Assembly (NCBI RefSeq): GCF_028553805.1
Contig: NZ_CP067140.1
Span: 4,091,001-4,155,000, forward strand
Direction: 5' to 3'
Source: Paracoccus saliphilus
Lineage (GTDB): Bacteria; Pseudomonadota; Alphaproteobacteria; Rhodobacterales; Rhodobacteraceae
DNA: 64,000 bases
Position 1 is the first letter of the stretch, and each line of letters starts with the position of its first letter. The notes beneath the pieces were generated by a model. It was not told the origin of the DNA and searched no databases. It was given only the letters and a program-made list of their open reading frames with translations. This document shows, piece by piece, positions 25,923 through 35,175 of the stretch. Made by a program: the position numbers and the translations under genes.

Positions 25923-26963
25923 ATGACGACGACAAGACGGAAATTCCTGGCAAGCGGTGCAGCAGTTGCGGGTGCCGGAGCATTGGCCTCCCCTGCCGTC
26001 GCGCAGGGCGCACCGCTGAAATGGCGGATGCAGACCTATGCGGGCGCGGCACTTGGTGAGCATGTTTGCAAACCCGCGATTGATGCTTTCAACAAGATCG
26101 CCAATGGTGAGATGGAGATCGAGCTGTTCTATGCCGATCAGCTTGTTCCCACACCCGAACTGTTCCGCGCCATGCAGAACGGCACTATCGACGCGGTGCA
26201 ATCCGACGACGACAGCATGGCCTCGCCGACCGAGGTGACGGTGTTCGGCGGCTATTTCCCCTTTGCGCTACGCTATTCGCTGGATGTGCCGGCGCTGTTC
26301 AACCATCACGGGCTGGACGAGATCTGGAAGGAGGAATACGCCAAGCAGGGCATTCAGCATATCTCGGCCGGATCATGGGACCCGTGCAATTTCGCTACCA
26401 AGGAGCCGATCAACAGCCTTGCCGATCTGCAGGGCAAGCGCGTCTTCACCTTTCCGACCGCCGGACGGTTTCTGGCCAAATTCGGCGTCGTTCCCGTCAC
26501 CCTGCCATGGGAGGATATCGAGGTGGCGCTGCAAACGGGCGAGCTGGACGGCGTCGCATGGAGTGGGATCACCGAGGATTACACCGTCGGATGGGCCGAG
26601 GCGACCGGGCATTTCCTGACCAACAGCATCTCGGGTGCATGGATCGGCCATTTCTTCGCCAACCAGGAGCAGTGGGACGAAGTGCCCGAGCATCTGAAAG
26701 AACTGATGAAGGCGGTGTTCGACCAGTCGCATTATTATCGCCAGCACTGGTACTGGTCGGGCGAGGCGAATCTGCGCGTGACCGGCGACAAGATGAAGCT
26801 GACCACCATCCCCGCCGAGGAATGGGACCAGGTCGAAGAGGCCGCCAAGGAGTTCTGGGAAGAAGTCGCAGCCGAATCCGAAGTCAAGGCAAAGGTCGTC
26901 GCCAAGATCAGGGAGTATAACGAGGCCATGCGCAAGGCGGGCCCGCCCTATCGCTATTCGTGA
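25923..26963 (+). CDS. TRAP transporter substrate-binding protein (DctP family), Tat-exported
   Basis: 346 aa from ATG 25923, preferred over 25917 because GGGAG (25911-25915) is then correctly spaced. A twin-arginine signal TTRRKFLASGAAVAGAGALA ends at ASPAVAQG. The mature part has DctP landmarks: GELMEIELFY-like ADQLVPTPELFRAMQNGTID, GGYFPFALRYSLDVPALFNH, LQGKRVFTFPTAGRFLAKFG, and ALQTGELDGVAWSG. Tat export implies folding in the cytosol. It is most similar in layout to binding proteins for organic acids or zwitterions. Confidence 0.88.
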   Translation: MTTTRRKFLASGAAVAGAGALASPAVAQGAPLKWRMQTYAGAALGEHVCKPAIDAFNKIANGEMEIELFYADQLVPTPELFRAMQNGTIDAVQSDDDSMASPTEVTVFGGYFPFALRYSLDVPALFNHHGLDEIWKEEYAKQGIQHISAGSWDPCNFATKEPINSLADLQGKRVFTFPTAGRFLAKFGVVPVTLPWEDIEVALQTGELDGVAWSGITEDYTVGWAEATGHFLTNSISGAWIGHFFANQEQWDEVPEHLKELMKAVFDQSHYYRQHWYWSGEANLRVTGDKMKLTTIPAEEWDQVEEAAKEFWEEVAAESEVKAKVVAKIREYNEAMRKAGPPYRYS

Positions 26964-27017
26964 TCGGGGCCGATGGAATATGCCGCGGCGGGGCAAGCGA
27001 CTATTGCGTCCCGCGAT

Positions 27018-27067
27018 GGCCGGGGGCTCTGCCCCCCGGACCCCCGGGATATTTGCATGAAGAAGAA
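27018..27067. repeat. G/C-rich palindromic intergenic element
   Basis: CCGGGGGCTCTGCCCCCCGG (27020-27039) forms a strong hairpin, followed by ACCCCCGGGATATTTGCATG and AAGAAGAAG. This combination closely resembles a dispersed intergenic repeat I recall from Rhodobacterales genomes. It lies between the TRAP binding-protein gene and the glutamine-synthetase-like gene and may attenuate transcription between them. Confidence 0.55.
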
Positions 27068-27127
27068 GGGGCGCGCGCATTGTGGTTGTGCGCCCGGAAG
27101 TGACAAGGCCCGAATAGGAGTGCCGCG

Positions 27128-28489
27128 ATGCCTGCCAATCTGAGTTTCGACGAGTTGAAAGCCGCCGTGGATGCCGGTGAGATCGATACCGTGGCGATAG
27201 CTCTGGTGGATATGCAGGGGCGTTTGATGGGCAAGCGTTTCCATGCCACGCATTTCCTGGAAAACCCGGAAGAAACGCATTGCTGCAATTACCTGCTCGC
27301 CACCGATACCGAGATGGTCACGGTTCCGGGCTACAAAGCGTCGAGCTGGGCGTCGGGTTACGGCGATTATGTGATGAAGCCCGACCTTTCGACGCTGCGC
27401 CGCCTGCCATGGGCGCCGGGCACCGCCTTTTGCATGGTGGATCTGCATGATCATCACACGCATGAGCCGGTCCCCCATGCCCCGCGCAATATCCTGCGCC
27501 GACAGGTTCAGCGGGCCGAGGCGATGGGCTTCACCCCGATGATGGCGACAGAGCTGGAATTCTTCCTGTTCGCCAATGATTACAAGTCCCTGTTCGATAG
27601 CGGCTATCGCGATCTGCTTCCGACCGCGCGCTACAATGTCGATTACGCGCTGACCGGCACTTTCGCCGACGAGCCGATGATGCGCGACCTGCGCAACGGA
27701 CTTTTTGGTGCGGGCATCCCGGTCGAGAACTCAAAGGGAGAGGCCGAGGCGGGGCAGCACGAGATCAACGTGAAATATTCCGACGCCATGGACACGGCCG
27801 ACATGCATGTGCTGGTCAAGTCCGCTACCAAGGAAATCGCGCAGGCGCGTGGCCAGTCGGCCTGTTTCATGGCGAAATACTCGCATGAGCGGGCGGGCTC
27901 ATCCAGCCATGTGCATCAGTCGCTCTTCATGGATGGCGACAACGCCTTTTTCGAGCCGCAGGCACAACGGGGCATGTCCGACCTGATGCACAGCTACATG
28001 GCCGGGCAACTGGCCCATGCCAAGGGGCTGACCCTTTTCCTTGCCCCCTATGTCAACAGCTACAAACGCTTCGTCACCGGCATGTTCGCCCCCACCAAGG
28101 CGATCTGGTCGATGGACAACCGTACCGCCGGGTTCCGGGTCTGTGGAGAGGCGACAAAGGGTCTGCGCGTCGAATGCCGGATCGGCGGTGCGGATCTGAA
28201 CCCTTATCTTGCCTGTGCGGCATTGCTGGCGGCAGGTCTGGACGGTGTGGAAAAGGGCATGGAGCTGGAGCCGGAATTCACCGGCGACGCCTATGCTGCC
28301 GAGAATGCCCGCCAGATTCCCGGCACGCTTGCCGATGCGGCCAAGGCGCTGGACGCTTCAGACATGCTGCGCGCCGCGTTTGGCGATGACGTCGTCGACC
28401 ATTACGTCCGCGCCGCGCATTGGGAATTGGAAGAACAGAACCGCGTCGTCACCGATTGGGAAGTCGCGCGCGGTTTCGAACGGGCCTGA
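27128..28489 (+). CDS. Glutamine synthetase-family gamma-glutamyl-amide ligase (GlnT/PuuA/IpuC type)
   Basis: 453 aa, AGGAG upstream. Glutamine synthetase fold with ATP and metal motifs: TELEFFLFANDYKS, SKGEAEAGQHEINVKYSDAM, the HMTxxH-like HERAGSSSHVHQSLF, LAPYVNSYKRFV, and RIGGADLNPYLACAALLAAG. Family members in this clade ligate glutamate to amines such as putrescine, ethanolamine or isopropylamine. The following aldehyde and alcohol dehydrogenases fit oxidation of a gamma-glutamylated amino alcohol, and the amidohydrolase at the start of the operon fits glutamate release. This is not the housekeeping GlnA. The exact amine is unknown. Confidence 0.85.
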   Translation: MPANLSFDELKAAVDAGEIDTVAIALVDMQGRLMGKRFHATHFLENPEETHCCNYLLATDTEMVTVPGYKASSWASGYGDYVMKPDLSTLRRLPWAPGTAFCMVDLHDHHTHEPVPHAPRNILRRQVQRAEAMGFTPMMATELEFFLFANDYKSLFDSGYRDLLPTARYNVDYALTGTFADEPMMRDLRNGLFGAGIPVENSKGEAEAGQHEINVKYSDAMDTADMHVLVKSATKEIAQARGQSACFMAKYSHERAGSSSHVHQSLFMDGDNAFFEPQAQRGMSDLMHSYMAGQLAHAKGLTLFLAPYVNSYKRFVTGMFAPTKAIWSMDNRTAGFRVCGEATKGLRVECRIGGADLNPYLACAALLAAGLDGVEKGMELEPEFTGDAYAAENARQIPGTLADAAKALDASDMLRAAFGDDVVDHYVRAAHWELEEQNRVVTDWEVARGFERA

Positions 28490-28521
28490 AACGCCGAAGA
28501 CGACGGCCAGAAGAGGACAAG

Positions 28522-29910
28522 ATGTCGAAAACAGTCAAGTTGATTTCCCCTGTAGATGGCTCGGTATATGCCGAGCGTCCGGTGCTGAGCGCGAAGGACG
28601 CGCGGCAGGCAGTCTCTCGTGCACGGGCGGCGCAACCGGAATGGGCAGCGTTACCGCTGGCGGAGCGGATCGCCAGGGTCGATGCCGGGATCGCTGCGCT
28701 GAATGCGATGAAGGAGAATGTCGTTGGGGAGCTCGCCGATCAGATGGGGCGTCCCGTCCGTTATGGCGGCGAATTCGGTGGCATGAACGAACGCGCCGAA
28801 TACATGGCCCGGATAGCGCCGGAGGCGCTGGCCCCAACGGTGATCGAGGACAGCGAGAGCTTCACCCGCGAAATTCGTCGCGAACCGGTCGGCACCGTGT
28901 TTGTGATCGCACCGTGGAACTATCCATTCATGACCGCGATCAATACCGTCGTGCCCGCCTTGATCGCAGGAAACGCGGTGATCCTGAAACATGCCTCGCA
29001 GACGCTGCTTGTCGGCGAACGCATCGCGCAGGCGATGGAACAGGGCGGTGTGCCTGACGGGGTGTTCCAGAACCTTGTGCTCGACCATCAGACCACCGAG
29101 GAACTGATCGCCACACGCAGCTTCGGTTTCGTGAACTTCACGGGCTCGGTCCGGGGCGGTCAGGCGATCGAGCGGGCGGCGGCGGGGACATTCACAGCCA
29201 CCGGGTTGGAGCTGGGCGGCAAGGATCCGGGCTATATCCGCAAGGATGCTGACCTGGATGCCGCGGTAGAGGGGCTGATGGACGGGGCGATGTTCAATTC
29301 GGGCCAATGTTGCTGCGGGATCGAACGGATCTATGTCCATGAGAGCCTCTATGACGCGTTTGTCGAGAAGGCGGCAGCCTGGGTGCTGCGGCAGAAACTC
29401 GGCAATCCCCATGACCCGGATACCACCATGGGTCCGATGGCGCAGCGCCGCTTTGCCGATCTGATCCGCGAACAGATCGCCGAGGCGGTCGCCATGGGCG
29501 CCACGCCACAGATCGACCCGGCCGCCTTTCCAGAGGATGACGGCGGCGCCTACCTGGCTCCACAGATCCTGACCGGCGTGACCCATGACATGCGGATCAT
29601 GCGCGAGGAAAGCTTTGGTCCTGTCGTCGGCATCATGCCGGTCGCCGATGATGGTCAGGCCGTGACGCTGATGAATGATTGCGATTACGGGCTGACGGCC
29701 TCGATCTGGACGGCTGACGCTCAGGCGGCGCAGGATATTGGCGCGAGGCTGGAAGCCGGCACCGTATTCATGAACCGCTGCGACTATCTGGATCCCGCGC
29801 TGTGCTGGACGGGATGCAAGGATACCGGCCGGGGCGCTGCCCTGTCTTCGCTTGGTTATCAGGCCGTGACGCGGCCCAAATCCTACCATCTGAAAAAGGT
29901 GACGACATGA
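28522..29910 (+). CDS. NAD(P)-dependent aldehyde dehydrogenase
   Basis: 462 aa from ATG 28522 (MSKTVKLISPVDGSVY), ribosome site GAGGAC. Standard family motifs: FVIAPWNYPFMTAINTVVPA, FVNFTGSVRGGQAI, catalytic Glu in LELGGKDPGYI, catalytic Cys in NSGQCCCGIERIYVH, and EESFGPVVGIMPV. The three adjacent Cys (QCCCG) are notable. In this operon it would oxidise the aldehyde made by the Fe-alcohol dehydrogenase whose ATG overlaps its TGA. A gamma-glutamyl-aminoaldehyde is the inferred substrate. Confidence 0.88.
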   Translation: MSKTVKLISPVDGSVYAERPVLSAKDARQAVSRARAAQPEWAALPLAERIARVDAGIAALNAMKENVVGELADQMGRPVRYGGEFGGMNERAEYMARIAPEALAPTVIEDSESFTREIRREPVGTVFVIAPWNYPFMTAINTVVPALIAGNAVILKHASQTLLVGERIAQAMEQGGVPDGVFQNLVLDHQTTEELIATRSFGFVNFTGSVRGGQAIERAAAGTFTATGLELGGKDPGYIRKDADLDAAVEGLMDGAMFNSGQCCCGIERIYVHESLYDAFVEKAAAWVLRQKLGNPHDPDTTMGPMAQRRFADLIREQIAEAVAMGATPQIDPAAFPEDDGGAYLAPQILTGVTHDMRIMREESFGPVVGIMPVADDGQAVTLMNDCDYGLTASIWTADAQAAQDIGARLEAGTVFMNRCDYLDPALCWTGCKDTGRGAALSSLGYQAVTRPKSYHLKKVTT

Positions 29911-31052
29911 CGCTACAGGCGAACTGGTCCTATCCGACCACGATCAAATTCGGGGCGGGGCGCATCCGCGAACTGGCCGAACATTGCAAGACCGTGGGCA
30001 TGGCCCGTCCGCTTCTGGTCACCGACAAGGCGCTGGCCGGACTGCCGATCACTGCGCAGGCATTGGATATCCTCGACGCCGAAGGATTGGGCCGGGCGGT
30101 TTTCGCGCAGGTCGATCCGAACCCGAACGAGTGCAACATGGCCGAGGGCATCGAGGCCTATAAGGCGGGCGATCATGACGGGGTGATCTGTTTCGGCGGC
30201 GGCTCGGCGCTGGACCTGGGCAAGATGGTCGCGCTCATGGTTGGGCAATCCATCCCGGTCTGGGAACTGGAGGATATCGGTGACTGGTGGACCCGCGCCG
30301 ACGCCTCGAAGATCGCACCGATCATCGCCGTACCGACCACGGCGGGAACCGGCTCCGAGGTCGGGCGCGCAGGTGTGCTGACCAACTCGGAAACACATAA
30401 GAAGAAAATCATCTTCCATCCGAAACTGCTGCCTGCCGTCACCATCTGCGACCCGGAATTGACAATCGGCATGCCGAAATTCATCACCGCAGGCACCGGC
30501 ATGGACGCGTTCGCGCATTGTCTCGAGGCGTTCTGCTCGCCGCATTATCACCCGATGAGCCAGGGCATCGCACTTGAGGGGCTGCGGCTGGTCAACGAAT
30601 ACCTGCCCCGCGCCTATGCCACCCCCGACGATATCGAGGCCCGTGCCCAAATGATGAGCGCCGCGGCAATGGGCGCGGTTGCCTTCCAGAAGGGATTGGG
30701 CGCGATTCATTCGCTCAGTCACCCGGTGGGCGCAATCTATGGCACCCACCACGGCACGACCAATGCCGTGGTCATGCCGATGGCGTTGGACTTCAACCGC
30801 CGCGCCATCGAAGACCGCCTTGGTAGAGCCGCGACGTATCTAAATATCGAAGGCGGTTTCGACGGCTTCCGCGCCCGTGTGATGGAACTACGCACAGAAA
30901 TGGCCATCCCCTCAAACCTGACCGAGTTGGGGGTGGAGCCGGACCGGCTGGACGAACTGACGGACATGGCGCTCGAAGATCCGTCCTGCGGTGGAAACCC
31001 GGTCGAGATGACAAGGGAAAACACCCGCGCCCTTTATGATGCATGCATGTAG
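29907..31052 (+). CDS. Iron-containing alcohol dehydrogenase (group III)
   Basis: 381 aa from ATG 29907, which overlaps the previous stop (ATGA); a longer in-frame start would overlap the aldehyde dehydrogenase. NAD-binding CFGGGSALDLGKM, a second nucleotide motif AVPTTAGTGSEVGR, and metal ligands in GMDAFAHCLEAFCSPHYHP and AIHSLSHPVGAIYGTHHG are all present. Likely oxidises an alcohol to an aldehyde for the preceding enzyme, completing an alcohol-aldehyde-acid sequence. Confidence 0.9.
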   Translation: MTLQANWSYPTTIKFGAGRIRELAEHCKTVGMARPLLVTDKALAGLPITAQALDILDAEGLGRAVFAQVDPNPNECNMAEGIEAYKAGDHDGVICFGGGSALDLGKMVALMVGQSIPVWELEDIGDWWTRADASKIAPIIAVPTTAGTGSEVGRAGVLTNSETHKKKIIFHPKLLPAVTICDPELTIGMPKFITAGTGMDAFAHCLEAFCSPHYHPMSQGIALEGLRLVNEYLPRAYATPDDIEARAQMMSAAAMGAVAFQKGLGAIHSLSHPVGAIYGTHHGTTNAVVMPMALDFNRRAIEDRLGRAATYLNIEGGFDGFRARVMELRTEMAIPSNLTELGVEPDRLDELTDMALEDPSCGGNPVEMTRENTRALYDACM

Positions 31053-31130
31053 GCGGCCTGGGCGAAATGCCGATTTCCGCTCGCCGGGGTTGAGTCATCC
31101 CGACCTCGATCCCGGCGCGCTTGTCCGGCT

Positions 31131-32045
31131 TTACGGCAAGCTATAGCCGTTCTCGATTTCCTCCATGCCCTTGCGAATCTCTTCCATCAACATCAGGGCC
31201 AGTTGCTGCACCGGTTCGAAGGCCGAGGAATACAGCCACGTCTTCATGCTGACCTTCGGCCGTATCGGCTTGAAGACCACCTTCTCCCGAGGCCAGCCGA
31301 TACTGATCAGCGACGGCACCAGGGCCACCCCCAATCCCTCGCTGACAAGTGTGCAGGCCGCATCCGCCATCTGCGCCTCGATGCCCAATCGAACCTTCAC
31401 CCCGACCTCGGAAAAGGCCGCCATGACCTGCTGATGCGAGGTATCGGCCCGGCCAAGCGAGATCAGGCGATCCTCGGCAAGGTCGCTGAGTTCGACATGG
31501 CCGCGCCCGGCAAGCCGATGCGAGGGCGGCAGTGCGCAGACCATCGAGATATCGGCAAAGGGCTTGCAGGCAATTCCCGGATGATGCGACGGCAATAGCG
31601 AGATCCCGAAATCCGCCGCGCCGTTGAGCATCGTGTCCGCGACGCTGGGCGAATTCCGGGTCAGCAGTTGCAACGAAACCTCCCTGCGGCCACGCATGAA
31701 GATTGCGGCATATTTCGGCACCACGCGGAAACTGAGCGCCGGGAAAGCGACAACCGAGACCTCGCCGCGTTCCAGCCCCCGGATCGCCTTGGCGGTGTTC
31801 TCGACGCGAGCAACTCCGGCCTGCAATTTCTCGGTCTCCAGAAACAGCCGTCTTGCCTCGGCGGTCGGGCGAATGCGGCCTGCTGCACGTATGAACAGCT
31901 TGAAACCGCAGGAATCCTCGAACGCGTGGATCAGTTTGCTGACCGCCGGCTGGCTGACATACAGCGTTTCCGCCGCTTTGGTGATCGAGCCACCCTTCAT
32001 CACCGCGTTGAACGCCTCGATCTGGCGGATATTGGTTCGGGCCAT
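31131..32045 (-). CDS. LysR-family transcriptional regulator
   Basis: 304 aa taking MARTNIRQIEAFNAVMKGGS as the start (ATG 32045). N-terminal HTH with SITKAAETLYVSQPAVSKLI and a C-terminal effector domain with GEVSVVAFPALSFRVVPKYA and LVSEGLGVALVPSLI. The closest functional types are LysR members near opine, octopine or amino-acid uptake operons. It is divergent from the polyamine-type ABC operon, and a palindrome lies in the shared control region. Confidence 0.87.
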   Translation of the reverse strand: MARTNIRQIEAFNAVMKGGSITKAAETLYVSQPAVSKLIHAFEDSCGFKLFIRAAGRIRPTAEARRLFLETEKLQAGVARVENTAKAIRGLERGEVSVVAFPALSFRVVPKYAAIFMRGRREVSLQLLTRNSPSVADTMLNGAADFGISLLPSHHPGIACKPFADISMVCALPPSHRLAGRGHVELSDLAEDRLISLGRADTSHQQVMAAFSEVGVKVRLGIEAQMADAACTLVSEGLGVALVPSLISIGWPREKVVFKPIRPKVSMKTWLYSSAFEPVQQLALMLMEEIRKGMEEIENGYSLP

Positions 32046-32153
32046 CAGCAGTTCATAACCCAATGGAATGGACTCCTTAACTTAATTCAATTGAAATCCA
32101 TTGTCAAAAAAGGCCAGCTTTCCGGCATCGAAACAACAAAACAGGGAAGTACC
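32046..32153. promoter_or_regulatory. Divergent LysR/ABC-operon control region
   Basis: Short A/T-rich intergenic region containing the perfect palindrome TTCAATTGAA at 32086-32095 within CTTAATTCAATTGAAATCC, a plausible LysR box (T-N-A type dyad). GGGAAG (32144-32149) precedes the binding-protein start at 32154. Confidence 0.5.
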
Positions 32154-33182
32154 ATGAATACGCGCCAGATGACGCTAGCCGCGCTCGTGACGACCGCTTC
32201 CGCAGGAGCGGTATTCGCCCAGGATACGCTAACCGTCGGGGGATATGGCGGCTCGTTCGAGACGCTGATGAAAGAATTGATTATCCCCCAGTTCGAAGCC
32301 GAAAACGACGTTTCGATCACCTTCGTGCCGGGGAACTCGACCGAGAATCTTGCCCGGTTGCAGGCGCAGAAATCCGCGCAGGAACTGGACGTGGTCATCC
32401 TCGATGACGGGCCGATGTACCAGGCCGATGCACTTGGTTTTTGCGCCCCGCTGGAGCAGGCGTCGGTTTATGACGACGTCTATGACATCGCGAAACTCGG
32501 TGACAACTCGGTCGGGATCGGCTTCGTGGCCACGGGCTTTACCTATAACGCCGAATGGTTCGAGCGCGAGGGCTGGGAACCGCCCAAGAGCTGGGAAGAC
32601 CTGAAGGATCCCAAATACGAACAATTGCTGTCGATCCCGCCGATTTCCAACACCTACGGACTGCATACGCTGGTCATGATGGCCCGCCTCAGCGGTGGCG
32701 GCGAGGATAATATCGACCCCGGTTTCGAGGTGTTGGCCAACGAGGTCGCCCCTAATGTGCTGGTTTTCGAGCCGTCATCGGGCAAGATGTCGGAATTGTT
32801 CCAGTCCGAGGAAATCGTCCTTTCGATCTGGGGATCGGGGCGCACCAAATCCCTTGCGGATACCGGCTTTCCCGCCAAATTCGCTTATCCCGAGGAAGGC
32901 GCGATCGCCTTGATGCTGGCCGCCTGCCCGGTAGTCGACAGTGATGTGCCCGACAAGGCCCAGGCTTTCGTGCAATATCTTCTCGACCCGGAAATCCAGG
33001 TGAAAATCGGCGATGCGATGGGTGCGGGCCCGGTGAATACCACTTCCGAATTGCCGCCAGAGCTTGCCGAGACACTGCCCTATGGCGAGAAGATCAACGA
33101 TCTCGTGGCGGTTGACTGGGACAAGATCAACCCTCTGCGCCAGGAATGGACCGCGCGTTGGGCGCGTGAAGTCGAGAGGTGA
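32154..33182 (+). CDS. ABC transporter periplasmic binding protein, spermidine/putrescine type
   Basis: 342 aa from ATG 32154 with a Sec signal MNTRQMTLAALVTTASAGAV ending FAQ. The mature protein has TLTVGGYGGSFETLMKELII, AQELDVVILDDGPMYQADAL, GWEPPKSWEDLKDPKYEQLL and a C-terminal AFVQYLLDPEIQVKIGDAMG, typical of the PotD/opine-amino-acid binding clade. It starts an operon with ATPase, two permeases and an FAD/Fe-S oxidase, so the ligand is probably an amine, imino acid or opine. Confidence 0.88.
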   Translation: MNTRQMTLAALVTTASAGAVFAQDTLTVGGYGGSFETLMKELIIPQFEAENDVSITFVPGNSTENLARLQAQKSAQELDVVILDDGPMYQADALGFCAPLEQASVYDDVYDIAKLGDNSVGIGFVATGFTYNAEWFEREGWEPPKSWEDLKDPKYEQLLSIPPISNTYGLHTLVMMARLSGGGEDNIDPGFEVLANEVAPNVLVFEPSSGKMSELFQSEEIVLSIWGSGRTKSLADTGFPAKFAYPEEGAIALMLAACPVVDSDVPDKAQAFVQYLLDPEIQVKIGDAMGAGPVNTTSELPPELAETLPYGEKINDLVAVDWDKINPLRQEWTARWAREVER

Positions 33183-33259
33183 CGCCGTCGATCGGGCGGC
33201 CCCGCTCCCGGACCGCCCGAAATCCGGCCGTCCTCGAAATCGAACGATAGGGTATCTCC

Positions 33260-34327
33260 ATGGCGTTCCTCGAACTTCAAGGCCTGACCAAGCTGTATAA
33301 TAACTTTCCCGCCGTCTCGGATTTCAACCTCAAGGTCGACAAGGGAAGTTTTGTGTCGCTTCTTGGCCCCTCGGGCTGCGGAAAGACCACAACACTGCAA
33401 ATGATCGCGGGATTCACCGAGCCGAGTTCGGGAAGCATTTTCCTGAACGGCAAGGACCTGTCCAACATCCCGGCGAGAAAACGGGGACTTGGGATCGTCT
33501 TCCAAAGCTACGCGCTGTTCATGCACATGACCGTCGCCGAGAATGTCGCCTTCGGGCTCGAGATGCGCAAGATCGACAGGGGTGAACGCGAAAACCGGGT
33601 CGCCGAGGCCCTGGAGCTGGTTCACCTGAGCCATCTCGCGGATCGTTATCCCGTCGCCATGTCGGGCGGGCAACGGCAACGCGTCGCCCTTGCCCGGGCA
33701 CTTGTCATCGAACCCGAGTTGCTGCTGCTCGACGAACCGCTGTCGAATCTCGACGCCAAGCTGCGCGAGGAGATGCAGCTTGAATTGCGGCGCATTCAGC
33801 AAGAGGCGGGGGTCACGACCGTCATGGTGACGCATGACCAGTCCGAGGCGATGGCCCTAAGCGATTCAGTCGTCGTCATGGAAAACGGCAAGGTCCGGCA
33901 GGAGGCCACGCCTTTCGACGTCTACGAGACCCCGACATCGCCCTTCGTGTCGAATTTCCTTGGTAAAAGCAACAATATGCAGGCTGAATTGATCTCGAAA
34001 ACACCAGAAGGCGCGATCATTGAGTGCAACGGGATCAGGCTCGAAAGCGATCCCGTCTTACTGCCGCAAGGTCCGGTGGTGATCGCTCTTCGTCCGGAAC
34101 GCATCGAGATCGCCTCTTCTGCCACGGATATTCCAGGCAAGGTTACAGAGCGGGTTTTCCTGGGCAGCCAATGGTTGCTGAAGGTCGAAACCGGACTGGG
34201 TGAACTGCTCGTCACCCGCCGCAATATCGGGCATCAGGAGGCCGCGCCCGGAGATCAGGTATTCCTGGGCTGGGACCGCAAGCATCTGCGCATTCTGCCC
34301 GTCGAGGAGAAGGTTTCCCGGACATGA
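33260..34327 (+). CDS. ABC transporter ATPase, PotA type
   Basis: 355 aa. Walker A LLGPSGCGKTTTLQ, Q-loop GIVFQSYALFMHMTVAENVA, signature MSGGQRQRVALARALVIEPE, Walker B LLLLDEPLSNLD, switch VMVTHDQSEAMALSD, and a C-terminal TOBE-like domain with VIALRPERIEI. Couples ATP hydrolysis to uptake through the two downstream permeases. Its TGA overlaps the next ATG. Confidence 0.9.
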   Translation: MAFLELQGLTKLYNNFPAVSDFNLKVDKGSFVSLLGPSGCGKTTTLQMIAGFTEPSSGSIFLNGKDLSNIPARKRGLGIVFQSYALFMHMTVAENVAFGLEMRKIDRGERENRVAEALELVHLSHLADRYPVAMSGGQRQRVALARALVIEPELLLLDEPLSNLDAKLREEMQLELRRIQQEAGVTTVMVTHDQSEAMALSDSVVVMENGKVRQEATPFDVYETPTSPFVSNFLGKSNNMQAELISKTPEGAIIECNGIRLESDPVLLPQGPVVIALRPERIEIASSATDIPGKVTERVFLGSQWLLKVETGLGELLVTRRNIGHQEAAPGDQVFLGWDRKHLRILPVEEKVSRT

Positions 34328-35175
34328 CAGGACAAAGATCATGGCTGCTCAGCGCCCCGGCTTTGGCGTTGTTCGGTGTTCTTCTCGTCGTGCCCCTGAT
34401 CATGACCTTCGTGCTGAGTTTCAACAGCTTCGATTTCTATGAAGGCATCAGCAACGACATGTCGCTGGCGAACTACAAGGAAGTTCTGGGCGACTCCTAT
34501 TTCTACGAAATCTTCTGCCGCACCTTCGCCATCGCCCTGGCGACAACCGTCATCTGCGCCATCATCGGCGTGCCACAGGCATATTTCCTGAACCGGATGA
34601 CCCCGTTCTGGCGTTCGGTGATGGTTCTGGTCACACTGGGGCCCCTGCTGATCTCGGTCGTGGTCCGGACGTTGGGCTGGGCGATTCTCCTGGGCAACAA
34701 GGGGGTCATCAACACGGCACTGACGGATTTTGGCCTGATCGAGCGTCCGGTCAAGATGATGTATACCTCGGGCGGCATCGTTCTGGCATTGGTGCATGTG
34801 ATGATCCCGTTCATGGTGCTGGCGGTCTGGGCCTCGCTTCAACGACAGGATCCCGCGACCGAATCGGCGGCGGAATCACTTGGCGCCGGACCGGTGGTGG
34901 TTTTTCGTAGAGTCGTGTTTCCACAGGTGATCCCCGGCATATTGTCGGGCTCGCTGATTGTTTTCTCGCTTTCGGCCAGTGCCTTCGCAACACCGGCCAT
35001 CCTTGGCGGACGGCGGGTCAAGGTGGTTTCAACGACGGTTTATGACGAGTTCATGAATACGCTTAACTGGCCGCTCGGGGCCGCAATCGCAATGCTGCTA
35101 CTGCTTTCGGTGCTGGTGATCATGGTCAGCTGGAACCGCCTCGTCGAACGCCGATACAGCGAGGTCTTCGCATGA
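34324..35175 (+). CDS. ABC transporter permease, PotB type
   Basis: 283 aa with six hydrophobic segments and the EAA loop region ATESAAESLGAGPVVVFRRV then VFPQVIPGILSGSLIVF. Conserved PLLISVVVRTLGWAILLGNK fits the PotB/opine subclass. Overlaps its neighbours at both ends by ATGA junctions. Confidence 0.88.
   Translation: MTGQRSWLLSAPALALFGVLLVVPLIMTFVLSFNSFDFYEGISNDMSLANYKEVLGDSYFYEIFCRTFAIALATTVICAIIGVPQAYFLNRMTPFWRSVMVLVTLGPLLISVVVRTLGWAILLGNKGVINTALTDFGLIERPVKMMYTSGGIVLALVHVMIPFMVLAVWASLQRQDPATESAAESLGAGPVVVFRRVVFPQVIPGILSGSLIVFSLSASAFATPAILGGRRVKVVSTTVYDEFMNTLNWPLGAAIAMLLLLSVLVIMVSWNRLVERRYSEVFA

Noticed and set aside
28651..29889. A 412-codon minus-strand open frame opposite the aldehyde dehydrogenase
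   Set aside because: Antisense shadow; no ribosome site or domain.
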